Below, in pieces: positions 47,463-59,350 of a DNA stretch of 64,000 nucleotides (position 1 is its first letter; each line of letters begins with the position of its first letter). The notes under the pieces were generated by a model. The model was not told the origin of the DNA and searched no databases. It saw nothing but the letters and a program-made list of their open reading frames with translations. The stretch is from assembly GCA_000934385.1 (NCBI GenBank), contig KN880485.1, forward strand, positions 62,001 to 126,000, read 5' to 3'. Both the position numbers and the translations under genes were made by a program. This DNA comes from Cylindrobasidium torrendii FP15055 ss-10. Its lineage: Eukaryota; Basidiomycota; Agaricomycetes; Agaricales; Physalacriaceae.

Positions 47463-50400
47463 ATGTCTAACGACCCGAATGCGAGGGTGCTTGCTGGCTA
47501 TAGGGCACTAATTCAGCGTCGTAGAAACACTGTAGCTACTGTGAATGCTTTCGAGCTCACCTGGAATCCTACGGGCAAGATATACCATTACGATGGTGCG
47601 TACCAATGCCCTAGCCATTATCGAAGCGCTATGCTAATAAGTCTGTATCATTAGTTGGTATGTTCTATTTCCAAGACTATTTTTGCTTGTCTGAGTACAT
47701 TTATCATTGTAGTCATTACGCCTGCTGCATCTTGGACTCCCCGCAAGCCCAATCAACCCATCACTATCGGTCGGCGCAAGGCAATGGAGCTCATTTATCG
47801 CCTCCAAACAATGGTTGATCCTGCAACCTTCGCCGCTCGTGGTGGTACGCACTTCCGTCGACATTTTTCGCTAATCACTCAAGTAGAACGCCTTGCTAGT
47901 TTACGATGGAAAGAGTATCTTCAGTCCCCGGCCATTTGGGACCCAGAGCAGTTACACTTATGATGTGAGCCTTTCGAATTGGCACATTGCACTATCTCAT
48001 ACCCCTAGATGCCGTTCGATGCGACTCGTCCTGAGCACTTCAAGAAGGTCACGGTGGTCGTCACACTTGTCAACACAATCAACTTTGAGTATGTGCTCTT
48101 TAACTAAGCTCGCTTTCCCCTAGTATGTTTGGCTGAATATGTACGCAGTGATCTGAACCGAGCGAAAGCGGCTTGGATGCACCGAGGGAGCAAACCAACG
48201 ACTGAGGATATCCGCCGCACGACGGCAATTATTAACATGCTGACACTAGCTGTCCAAGGTGCTTCGAGGGAGTGAGCGACTTTCTTTGTTCTTAGGAACT
48301 TCTCTTCCAATGCAGCTCACTCGTTGTAGGTCTTCAAACGTCTTGGCCAAGGGCACTTCGTATTTTATGACCCCTCCTCCAGGTCGGGGTACGTTTTTTG
48401 ATTTGTTTGCACAATCGAACATATTGAATCTAACAAAACCTAGAAATCTATAGCAGAATCAGAGTCTTCCAGTTGTGGCCAGGCTTCTCTCAGTTTGTTT
48501 TCATTGAATGGACCATAAATTATTCGTCGCTAATACTATCTCATAGGGCCGTGCGACTCACACGCAGCCCAACTGGCCTCATCCTGAATGTAGATACCGC
48601 CATCGGGGTCGTGTGAGTTTCTATCTCTTCGTTCAGCTCGCACTCCATATGAACATTGCAAAAGTGTTGCGGGGGGACCCGCCGAAGACTTCTGCCTCGG
48701 ATATCTTCGTAGCAGCTATCGTGACGTTCGCGACCAGCGCGCCTTGTTTAACATGACCAAGGGGGACCCCAAATTTCGTGACCTCGATAACATTTTCCGC
48801 GGCCTCAAAGTCCGCTGCGAAGTTGGTCGCAACAAACGCACGATGAATGTATCAGGGCTAGTTCCAGCGGTCGGAGACGTCTCGTTCGACGACAAGAGTG
48901 GGAGGACCTGGGCAGTACATGTGCGCCAGCTCATGAAAACCGTATACAACACCTAAGATGCATATAGGAATACTTTCGACACACGTACAATCGGACGGTG
49001 CAGCGCAATGAGCTCGGTATCAAAACCAAGTCTGGCGCCGTTATTCCCATGTCGTGTCTCTTTGTTGAGAAACAGTTGTTCAAGGTGGGATTATTATGTC
49101 CCGACTTGTATTGTCGCTCATCCTTGGTGTACTAGGGCCAAGTTCCTTCTACGGTCATACAGGACATCCTTGGTAAGGATGGGGTTCCGAGAAACCCACG
49201 GGATAAGTTCCAGAAAATACAAGACGGCTGGAGTACAATGGGGCTGGGGTCTTCCGAATTCTTGTCGAACGCTGGTGTGGCCGTCAACCCACGCGCTCTT
49301 GATGCAGCTGGTGTGCTGCTCACTCGACCTGATATCCGATTCAACCAACCCCGTGAGACAAACTCGGGTCATGTAGCTCGCTCTGTCGGAGTACCATGAA
49401 CCACTGCTGACGTAATTTGGTAGGCCGGTCGGTGGGATGTGATGGGGAAGACGCTCATGACGCCGGCGAAGGAAATCTTGATGTCTGTGGTGGACTTCAG
49501 CAGAGCGAAAAATCCCAATCAAGTGGCGGCCTTCGCAAATACTTTGTGTAAGGTCATGAACCAGCGTGGTATCACTTTCGTTGCCCAGCCCCAATTTCAC
49601 TTCGGGGAGAACCCCCATGGAAACGTAGCCAATGTGCGCGCGCTCCTGGTTCCAGTCATGATCACGGATTGCTTATGTGCTATGTAGGTTTTACTGGAGA
49701 AGTACCGAGCCTTGAAGAACCTGGTCAACTCGCCCAAACCAAGACTCCTTGTAGCTATCCTCCCGGATAACGCACCCAGCCTCTACAACACTGTGAAGCA
49801 AACTGGCGATGTCCAACTCGGAGGTGCCACTCAGTGTGTGGTGAGTCCTTAGAGCATTGTTGAGTTCTTGCACTCTGTGCTCACCAACGATAGCGATGGA
49901 GTAGCAAGCAAGAGACTTCGAACGAGCGAAGTTTGGATCAATATCTCAATAATCTCATTCTCAAGTGGGCTGAATGATTGCCTGATTTCTCTACGCAGTC
50001 CTCATCACCCTCGTAGGATCAATCCAAAGCTCGGGGGTCAGAACTTCTCTCCGATGGATCCGTCGATGGAATTCTTCAGGAGGGGGAACTCGCCGTCCAT
50101 GATTTTTGGTAGGCACATTCAGTCTTCCCGGGGATGATGCTTTTTTCTTAACCTTCAATGTAGGTGCGGATGTCAGCCACCCTGGACCTGGGAGCATGTA
50201 CCCATCAATGGCCTCCGTGGTTGCCTCCCTTGATCCCTGGGCTGCACGTTACACGGGTAGGCTGCGCGTTCAACCCCGTCGGGTAGAAGTCATCGAAGAG
50301 CTCGGCGCCATGGTCACGGTTGGTTGCTAGTTGTATCTCTCTTAGATAGAGCTGATCAGTCCTCTAGGAATGCTTTACGGACTACTATGCATTCAATAGA

Positions 50401-51306
50401 AAGATGCTACCGAGAGTGATTTTCTTTTACCGTGATGGGGTGTCCGAGGGTGAGATGTCCCAGGTCAAGGCGGAGGAGTTCGACAGGCAGTTTATGGGTG
50501 AGTGCGCAGGCCTCAGGACCCAAACTTATACTTACATTACGCAAGGCGCTGTTAACACATTTTACGGGCAGCACAATGTACCTTATCGTCCGGAGGTCAC
50601 CTTCGTTGTGGTCACAAAGCGACATCATATCCGCTTTTCACCGGGACAAGGACCTGCCGACAAGACTGGAAATTGCCAAGCCGGATTTGTTGTAGACGCT
50701 GGTATGCGGTCAACTTTCTCAAAGCAGGAAGATCGATGATTCACGTCGCGTTTAGATACTCTCGCAGCACCCGAATTTGACGACTTCTTCCTGCAGTCAC
50801 AGGTAGGGCTCAAAGGAAGTGGGTGCTTTTAGTATTTCCGTACCCATCCACGTTCAACTAAACATTCCCTCCCAGCGTCGGTGCCCGGACACTACACCAT
50901 TTTGCACGATGACATCTTCAAGAATTTCTTCCAAGGCAACACCGCGTGCGTTTCTCTCTTTTCATATCTGCACCGACCGTGCATCACACCAACCATACAC
51001 CGATAGCGAAGCAAAGAAGGCAATTCAGCACTTCACCTATATGCTTTGTCACACCTACGCGCGATCAACGTCGTCCGTGAAGATTCCCGCCCCCGTGTAT
51101 TACGCCGACGTACGTTCTTTCAGCGATGACTTACAATTATGCACACTTTTGACGCCCCTCAGCTCCTTTGCAGCCGCGTGAAATTCTACTTCCCCGACCT
51201 TGACCAGATGTCCATCAACAGCAACCACGAAAATATCGATTGGTGGAAGCGTAATTTCATGCCGCCGAATCCTTTTGCCGTGCAAAATGGGATGTACTGG
51301 ATGTAA
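47463..51306 (+). CDS. Argonaute (QDE-2 type, PAZ and PIWI)
   Basis: Small-RNA-guided effector of RNA silencing. Starts MSNDPNARVLAGYRALIQ; then TVNAFELTWNPTGKIYHYD (N domain), AYDGKSIFSPRPFG, and FKKVTVVVTLVNTINF. PAZ-region pieces follow (RGLKVRCEVGRNKRTMNVSG, IKTKSGAVIPMSCLFVEKQ), then the MID region (RLLVAILPDNAPSLYNTVK). PIWI motifs: IFGADVSHPGPG (first Asp), FFYRDGVSEGE (second Asp), VTKRHHIRF, GHYTILHDD, and APVYYAD spliced to LLCSRVKFYF. The last catalytic position is thus Asp, not the His of animal Argonautes. It ends NPFAVQNGMYWM-TAA with the usual bulky C-terminus. Many (over ten) short introns. Intact as far as I can splice it. Confidence 0.9.
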
Positions 51307-51846
51307 GAAGGGGAGAAAAAAAAAGAGAAGCCTGCAAAGGTCAAGAACGGTTGCTAAGCTTAGCTCGAATTGTATGTCTGGTGTATGCATTTTGTTGAAT
51401 TCGCGCAAGCGGCAAGCGACGCATCCCACTTGCTCGACATCGGTCGACTGTCCAGTGTCTTGCTCCTTGAAGTGCTTACATCTGAATGACTCAAGTCGTT
51501 GGCAGTGAGTTCGGTCGTTCTTGACATTGTCTCGAAGGCACACTAGGTCTTGGAGCTTGAGGTAGGCGTCATGATTATGGGAGTTATGAACCAACCTTGA
51601 AGCTAAAGCACAACTCTTCTTGATCTCGAGGTCGACCGCATCTTGACGCGCACTTGTAAGCCAGGGAATCGCAAAGCACTGTAGAAATACACCATATCCT
51701 ATGGACTTCATAAGCAGCCCTCGACAGAAAAGGGAGGGTATATGTACAGTGCCCTCTTCTGTCGCTGTTAGGTAATTTACAGTAATAACTCGAAACAAAA
51801 GCAAGAGAGCTCAAAAGATCAGATCAGATACAATACATGAGATACT
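51307..51846. other. intergenic between convergent genes
   Basis: About 540 bp between the 3' ends of Argonaute and the unrecognised gene. No supported feature. Confidence 0.45.
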
Positions 51847-54738
51847 TCAATTTGATTCTGAGATTTTCGTCGACCGCCGCGTTCGTTTCGCCGGCGGTGA
51901 CAACGGTGCGTCGTCATTGTCGTCTCCAGAAGTATAGTCAGCCGAGTCCTTCCTTTTCTTCGACTGCTTAGGCTTTTTCGATGTAATAGAGAGGACCGTC
52001 GTCTGCATGTTCATGCGGTATGCTTTGACTTCTTCTTGCGTCCTGAGCTTCGCCCCAGGCGCCATCTGCAATGCCTCCAGCCACATCTGGGTAGTTTAGC
52101 CCACGAGGAAACTGGACTACCGAGTATTACATACCTTTTGCTGCGCCTCCAACCCATCTTTCGCAATGACGGCAAAAGCAGTCTTAGTACCGTCTTTCCG
52201 GAAGGCGATGACCTCTGGGATCCCCTCTAGCCGATGGAGGTAGTCTTCAGCGAGTAGCTTGCATGCACCAGCCAACGCTTGTTTGTCCATGTACTGGAGG
52301 CAATCAACACTGAGTAGTTGTAAAAAGCCATCTCACGTACACGGATGAGATGTCTGACATCCTCTTCGGTGTTATTGACATAATCCACACCGACGAGTGA
52401 TAGGAGAGGATTCCAAAATTCGTCGTCGTTCAACACGTTGGCAATTGAGCCGTCAGTGATGGAAGCAAGGCGAGGTCGGAAGTCCTTCCCCCGTAAAGCC
52501 ATCAGGCAGCCAATGTCGTATGGTGCAATCTGCGACTTCGAGGAGAAAGCGCCAGGGTAGGTAGCGTAGATTTGATCTCTAAAGAGCAAACCAAACAAAG
52601 TCAAGATGATAGTAGGGGAGATCACACTGTACAAACAGTCAGCATTTCACAGCCGGAGCACATTAGCGAAGGACGCGCACACTCCGTCAAAATCACGGTT
52701 CAAGAAATAGGCACGAATCGCCTTGTCGTGCTTGAATTTATAGTCGGCATCAGTCTCGGATTTGGAGGGCTCAACGTATATAGTGGCTTTTGTACAGCCG
52801 TAAGGTGCCAGAGCCAACCCTTCAAACTTGTCGGTGCAGTTGGTCTGCTTTTCATATCCGCGAATGAATCGGACGAAATCTGCATGATAGACTACAACTA
52901 GATCAGCACACGGCCCAAAGGAACATGAGAGTCTTACCCAGAGGTAGTGTTGGCCATGGAAATAACCCCTGAAGTTCGATGTATAGGACTTCAGCTTTGA
53001 CCGTTTTGTATTTCCACTGCCACCGATGACTCTGAAGCCATCGCGATTGGCCATGCAAAGCCTCCAGACATTCGGCCTGAAGTTCATCGCTAATGATAGG
53101 CAACTTGCTGGCATCAAGAAGCAAGCGCGCATAGACAGAGCCTAGTACACATCAGAAAGTGCCGAAGGATATCTCAAAAAAATCGTCGCACCAGCTTCAA
53201 GATATTCAGAGATGGGCGGGGCTCGTTGCATCAAAAATCTATCATGCGCACTCTTCATACATTCTGACAGCCGTTGTACGCTTGTATGCAGCAACTCAAA
53301 TAGCTGTTGCCCCACGTCCGCGTCGTCGAGTACTTCTTTCTTCTTGCCCTTACTCCGCGCCTTGGAGGTTGCACAGGTAGAATGGTGCGAGACTAAATGA
53401 ATACCAAGGTTTTCCGCTTGTTGTGCCCGGCGAAATGCTAGGAAATCTGGCTGATTTAACCAAAGCGGTTCGTCCGGTGGTTTGATGGATATTGGAGGGA
53501 ATAGTATATTTGGAGTTGCTTCATGAAGTATCCGATACATGGCTGGCAGCAGGATATCGGAGGGACGCGGATTCTTCGTTCTAGGATGTCGGTCAGAAAC
53601 GGCGGCGCCAAAACTGACAGGGCCAGTATACCTGCGTTCAGCGATGGCGACCACTTGATAGACAAGGTCAAGGAATAAAGGATTGAGCCGTATGCGGAGA
53701 CCTATCTCGGGAGAATCAGACTGTGTGCTGCAGGAAAGGGGAATTCGTCAAACATTCAGAGCGACAGTGCTCATCAATAGCCTGTTTGCGTAGTACACTG
53801 TCTCGTGAGGAAATAAGATTGGCGTCCCCTTGTTTGACCGGGGAAAATAGTAGGACGGATTGCGTTCTGGTAGACTTTAACAACTCCGCAATCAAGAACC
53901 TTTTCTGCTGCAAGTAAGTGCGCTTCCAGTGAGGGCGTGACAAGCTGAGACGTACTCTAGCTTCCAATGAGGTACCTTTTCCTGGTTGCATAACACCAAG
54001 CTTCCTTTTCTTCGCTAATCTCTGAAGCTCTGCTGACCCGAGCTTTTCCAAGACTTTCTCGACCACCTCCTCCGACCAGGTGTTCCGTATGAAATCGGCT
54101 TCTTCTTGTACAAGCAGTGCGCCTGTCTTGTCACCAGTGCTACGAATCTCCGAATTGAATTTGGTGTCAGTGATGAGGTCCGGGACGATCTCAGAGAGAG
54201 AGCGGTAGCGCGGCTTCCCTGCGCCTTTGCCAGGTATTTCCTCGGCCAGGTGTTCTGACTTTAAAAGCCCAATGATAATCCTTTTGCAGGTGTCTAAAGA
54301 ATTCCCCCGATGACAATGAGACGATAGCGACAAGCAGATGGGAAAACGAACCTGGTAGCGGGATATAAGTCTCGATGAGAGCAATATCTGGCGGAAGGTG
54401 TTTATATGATCCATTCCTGACCTCGCCCATAAGCACTGATAGCTGTTAGCAAATCGAGTTGACATAGGTGAGACTTGAGACACACTGTCCAGAGCGCCAA
54501 TTTCCAGTCGCTCCCAACTCTCCAGGCGCCCTACTCGTTTGTCCATAGGGATTCCCGCGTATTTCATCTCGACATCTTGTAGTGTTAAGCTTGGTATTCC
54601 AGAGAAGACAAGCGAAGTAGCATCATGATGCGCCATTGCGCTGGTGGAAGTGTGACGCTTCGTGAAATCAGCACGTGATGCATCGAGCAAGGCCCCGAGC
54701 CATGTGCCAAGCCGCCACATTATGGTCGAGTTGACCAT
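51847..54738 (-). CDS. long unrecognised multi-exon protein with basic C-terminal tail
   Basis: I do not recognise the family. Minus-strand exons include MVNSTIMWRLGTWLGALLDA (start, 54738), FSGIPSLTLQDVEMKYAGI, then in-frame splices to MLMGEVRNGSYKHLPPD and DTCKRIIIGLLKSEHLAEE. A segment LGSAELQRLAKKRKLGV looks like a SAP-type or short helical DNA-binding element. Later exons give RILHEATPNILFPPISIKPP, LFELLHTSVQRLSECMKS, DFVRFIRGYEKQTNC, YDIGCLMALRGKDFRPRLAS and LEAQQKMWLEALQMAPG. The end has two nuclear-signal-like clusters (KKPKQSKKRKDS and PPAKRTRRSTK) before the stop at 51847. Estimated length is about 800 residues over at least six introns. Likely nuclear; tail-to-tail with Argonaute. 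Some exon borders are uncertain. Confidence 0.55.
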
Positions 54739-55786
54739 GGCTGCGTTCTAGCATTCGGTAGCCATCTTGAAAGCGGAAGTTCAAACAGAATGCAATAATA
54801 AGTGCCAGTTGAATCAATATACCGTAGTGGTCCAGCTGCGCAGAAGTCGACTTCTCATTCTCAGGTAGTTTTCACAGCGAATCTAGTCAAAGGACTCCCA
54901 GCTCAAGTTGCATGTAAGTACATGCAGCAGGATATTCTGTTGCCGTAGAAGCGGGGGAGAATCTAGACCAGCATCGCGCCGCTTGGATAGTGGTCTTCCT
55001 TCGATATCAACGACCGCAGGCCCGAAAACTCTCTCCCAATCGCGCAAAGCTATGAAGGCAAGGGGTGGTCTCATGCAAAGTTAGATATCCACGGCGCATG
55101 CATCCAGGGAGGACGACCTATCGTCGCCGCACGTGCGCACCATACCCTTCTCTTCCCAATCCGCGTAGCCGATCTCACGGATAGTTGAGGAGCCGCCTGA
55201 GTACGAGCTGTTGACAACGACATACCCGCGGAATCAACGAAACGCTCGCTGTCAGCCTAGGAGTAGCTAGGAGGAGTTCTCCTGGACTCATGACATGAGG
55301 AGGGTCCTCATATGCGAGGCACATCACGCCGAACATACACCCTCGTTCTCACAGCCCCACCTCGTCCAATATTGCCTCACGGCTCCTTCGGTGGTCATCC
55401 AAATATTCCTTGACAAGATGTACAGTATGGTAAAGATTCACATTTTCTTCAGACGGGTTTCCAAATGCTACAAGAGGAGGAGCGAAGGAGGGTGCAAGGG
55501 TCAGAAGGAACAAGAAGAAAACTTAAGTTATGTATACGTATGCATGTAAAACGGGGGGTGCGCCTGTGCCACAAGCGAGGTATGTAACTTATGTATATAG
55601 GCTCTGACAGATATAAAAGTGCGAGCACAAAATAAAGAAATGGAGTGGAGGTGCAGGGAGGACGACGAGGTGGCATTACGAGAAGAAGTAGCAAAGTCCG
55701 GCTAATAGAGTAGAGCATGGTTTTGGCTAGAATCCATTCAGCCGATGGAGCAATGCGTGGGGGCAAGGGGGCGTACGTTCATCGTC
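54739..55786. other. intergenic, no gene supported
   Basis: About 1 kb. A 63-codon minus-strand frame at 54883-55074 has no motif or splice partner I can support. The right part is the 3' region of the homeodomain gene. Confidence 0.4.
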
Positions 55787-57376
55787 TTAGTGCACATACT
55801 GCTGTGAGAAGCTGACCAGCAACAACGCATCTTCGAATTTGATGCCACTCGAGAATTTCATGGCGGCCTTTTCGCCCTCGGCATAGTCCAAAGCCAAAGC
55901 GCTGAGACTGTTGAGGTCAAAACGACTGCGGGTGGGTTCCTTTGCTGGAGCAGGCGAAGCTGGCGGAGACGGCGTCACAGCCTCTTGCATATCGTCGTCG
56001 CTGAAGCCGTCGCCATGCATTTCATCGTCGTCCATCATCATGGCGTCCTCCATGAGCGAATCGACGGACGGGCTGGGAGAGCGGGATCCCGACGAGGTGC
56101 GATGGGGATATGGGTAGCCGTACTCGTCGTCGTCGTCCTCTGCCTTCTTGGCGCGGCGCCTGGAGGTCTGGCGCAGATTGCGGAACCAGTTGGTAACTTT
56201 ACCGAGATCCCTGTGAAACGAATGAGCATTTGGGGATCAAAGTACCGGGCAGACAGGAGATTAAGTTACTGACATGCCGATGTCGAGAGCGAGCGCCGAA
56301 CGCTGCTCAATGGTCGGCGTAGGGTTCTTCATGAACAGCTCCCGAAGGGCATCAAGCTGCTGCGGTTCGGGACGTGACCGGCGAAGGCGCGCGGCCAGAT
56401 TGTACGGTGTTTCTCCGCGGCGGGCATGATGAGAACGTCGGGTGGTTGATGAAGACGGCTCGTCGGTGGTGGATACGACGCTGGGCGAACGGCGCTGGCT
56501 GGCACTGCTCAAACTGGCGCTTGTGCTCGAGATTGTCCTTGGCTGTAGCGACGGATGGTTGCTCGCTGGAGGGAGCGCAAGGGACGGATGGCGGCTCGCA
56601 GGGGGGAGTGGCACATATGCACGGGGCTCCTCTGGAATATTGACGTCCTCCTCAGTTTGCTTTATACTGGTGTGATAACGCCTAAAATGGAAGGCACGAG
56701 AATTAGAATGAATTATGCGATCGCCTCAAAAAGTCGGGGAAAGAGAGACAACGCACAAATCGGCTGGCATGGCTCCAGCGGTACGGATGCCGCTGCCTGC
56801 GTCGAGGACGGGGCGCTTGGAGCTGTATTCGTCGGGATATTCGCTGGAGGCTCGCGGCGGGGGGCGTACGCGGCGGGCAACACCGACGTCCGAGTACACT
56901 GTCCGGTCGAGGTCGAGAGATGGATGCGATGCACGCGGGGGGACGTCTTCGGGCAGAATGCGGGGAACAAGGCGCTGGATGTCGTCCAGGTCAGCATGAT
57001 CGCCTGATTCAGAGGGCCTGGGTGTAGACGAGCTAGACGCCGAGTTGGACGGCCTGGGGACAACGACGCGCCCAACTTCGTGTGCAGTGGGCTTGACAGT
57101 CATTGAGCGCTTCTTGGTGCTTGCCCTTTTGTTTTGAAACCACGAGTTGACTGTCTTGGTCTCCCTGTAGCAGCGAACACGGCAGCATTCAGAAACCCAA
57201 CATTGAAAGAAAGCGAGCGCGACAACGCACATTCCGAGCTTCTCTGCTAGCGAAGTCCTGGCCTCCAGCGCGGGATGCTCGTCTCGTTCATACAGCTCAT
57301 TGAGGGCAGCGAGCTGTTGCGGCGAATGCCTGTTGCGGGGCTTCTTGGGACGGTCTGCAGATGCAACAGGCGGCAT
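55787..57376 (-). CDS. double-homeodomain transcription factor
   Basis: Starts MPPVASADRPKKPRNRHSP (57376). The first homeodomain runs RNRHSPQQLAALNELYERD... with helix 3, after an intron, as ETKTVNSWFQNKRASTKKR. A Ser/Pro-rich linker of ~200 residues follows. The second homeodomain starts RLRRSRPEPQQLDALRELF; across an intron its helix 3 is KVTNWFRNLRQTSRRRAKK. Both keep the W-F-x-N-x-R core. An acidic, Met/Asp-rich segment (MEDAMMMDDDEMHGDGF) follows, ending SFSQQYVH-TAA at 55787. Two DNA-binding homeodomains in one fungal protein are uncommon. It could be a developmental regulator; it is not obviously a mating-type HD1 or HD2 protein, since no divergent HD partner is nearby. Confidence 0.85.
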
Positions 57377-59350
57377 GGCGGGACAGTGTGGACGACGAAC
57401 GGTGCTTGAAGCGGTCTTCAGTTGCCTGGTGATGGTCGAAACCAAAGTTGAAGCGTATTCACGCCGTGATGGGGTAAGCAATTGACCATACAAAGGTGAT
57501 ATGCAAGTATCCGAAAATTCAAAATACATTTTTAATCGATCTCTCCCCCGTCATCACTCTAACAATCTCCACCCGTCCCTGGCAGTTGTCTCAGGCGCTG
57601 CTATCCGTTGCCTGTGTATAACGAACGCACAAACTCGTCCGTCTTATTTGTACATTAGATGCTATTACAAAATGCTAAGTTAGAAGGCTATGCATCCAAT
57701 TTCTCGTATCACACCACGTATAGCATCCAGCCCTTAGCATCCCATGTGCTCCCAAATCGGGGTTACTGCATCATAGCAACATACACCGAGTTTATTGCAC
57801 CCCAAGCGAGGGGAATAGCGTGCTCCAGCAGGCGTACTGTAGAGCAATACAGGCGCGATAGCAATGAGCGGGAGGGCGGCTTGCTGTCGGCATTGAGTCC
57901 GCGCATAATTCACACTTGATCCTTTCCCCCCTCACTCGCGTAATTTCAACTTTCGCTTTATACCCTGGCTTCCGCGCTTGACATCACTCATGCACGGTGC
58001 ACTTGATAGTCCTGATATGATAGCATGGCGGCGAACACGTTGCCCCGTTGAGGCTGCACCCCCGGCGTTTCCATGCAGGTCAAATATCTGATGGTGCTTT
58101 CGAGGCCGTCCTTGACGTTCTGAACGACTGCTCTATTCTCGATCGCGATAGGGTCATTATCGAGGTCACTACCGCCGTCACCGACGCGCCTCTTCAGGAG
58201 GCTTCAAACGCTTCCTCAACGCCTCCTCCCAGTCTATAACCATAGGGTGAGTATGCAACTCACGGTCCAGACAAGATCCCGGACGAAGCTCAGAAGCCGG
58301 GCTCGAACCCTGCTAGAGCGGAACCAGAACAACCTCCGTCTCCCCTGTGGCAATATCTGCGCCACACCTCATTGTGCCATATTGTCGATAAACAAAATCA
58401 ACAAATCATAATGTATATGAGACTTAGACTCGTAGCATCCGCATGGACACACAGTGACCGATTGTGAGCCGCCATTATGTAGATTGCGAGCCGTGGCAGG
58501 CGCATTCATTACATATGATTCTGTGCGCAGAGTAGCATGCATGTCACACTTGTTCGCAACATTGAAGCCAATTGGCTTCCTGAATGGTTTCGATTTACCC
58601 TTTCAGGATAAGCCACCGAATGATACGCGTGTAAAGGCATTCTCACACTTCACTATCTATAAATCTAATGTGAAAGAATGAAACGATACGCTTCTCTGCA
58701 TTTACGAGCCTCTCCTCAGACTCCCAAGGCGCTTGTGTAGCTATCTCTGGCGGGCTTCGCGTATTGTTCTCTTTTTACCGATTATCGCCGCCCAACAAAT
58801 GTCTTTACGAACCCGTTGCGAACAAAAGAGTAATCCATGCGCAAGACTATGTAAACAAACTAAACAAAGTAATGATCGGCATGATCGGCCCGCAGAGATT
58901 ATTCCCCACGGGGTTGGAACTCTGGCAGCTGGCTCAAGGCTGGCGCCATCGCGCCAAATAACTAGCTACGGGCTCCGCGCATACAGAATGGTTTTCGAAT
59001 ATCTAGTGCTTACTACTTAGGCGATTTTCCCAAGTCCCGCGGTACACTCCCTGGCCGCTCAACACTGGCTGGCATCTTTAGTGTTCAAATCCGTAGTGCG
59101 CGTTTGTATAACACAAAGCAACGTTACCCTAGCCTCTAGGCCTAGGTGTATGGGTGCCCTCTATAGCGTGGACGCCCAGGAAGGAGCTGAAGCTACCGGC
59201 CCGGCATAGGACACAATTCAGCAGTTGTGTTCGAGACAAAGATGCAATAGGTATGTATCCATTGAAATAAGGATAGTGTAGTACGAGCAGGTGGCAGGAT
59301 ATAGGGTAGACGGTTTGGGTTGTAGTAGATACAGCGGAAACTTAGCAGTG
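57377..59350. other. gene-free stretch, about 2 kb
   Basis: Upstream of the homeodomain gene and downstream of pantothenate kinase. I found only short frames without motifs and no convincing RNA gene. A tRNA-B-box-like word near 58310 was examined and rejected. A long upstream region would be usual for a developmental regulator. Confidence 0.4.

Noticed and set aside
51847..54738. Idea that the unrecognised gene is Ku or a FAN1-type nuclease
   Set aside because: The SAP-like segment and a QQKMWLEAL string are suggestive, but the VRR-nuclease PD-(D/E)xK residues and Ku core motifs are absent.
55787..57376. Mating-type HD1/HD2 locus
   Set aside because: The two homeodomains are in one transcript unit with a single acidic tail, and no divergently transcribed homeodomain partner is present. 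The neighbours are not those usually linked to the HD locus.
58300..58330. tRNA-like B-box (GGGTTCGAGCCC on the minus strand)
   Set aside because: No matching A-box, anticodon arm or pairing acceptor stem at the right distance. It is more likely a simple inverted repeat.
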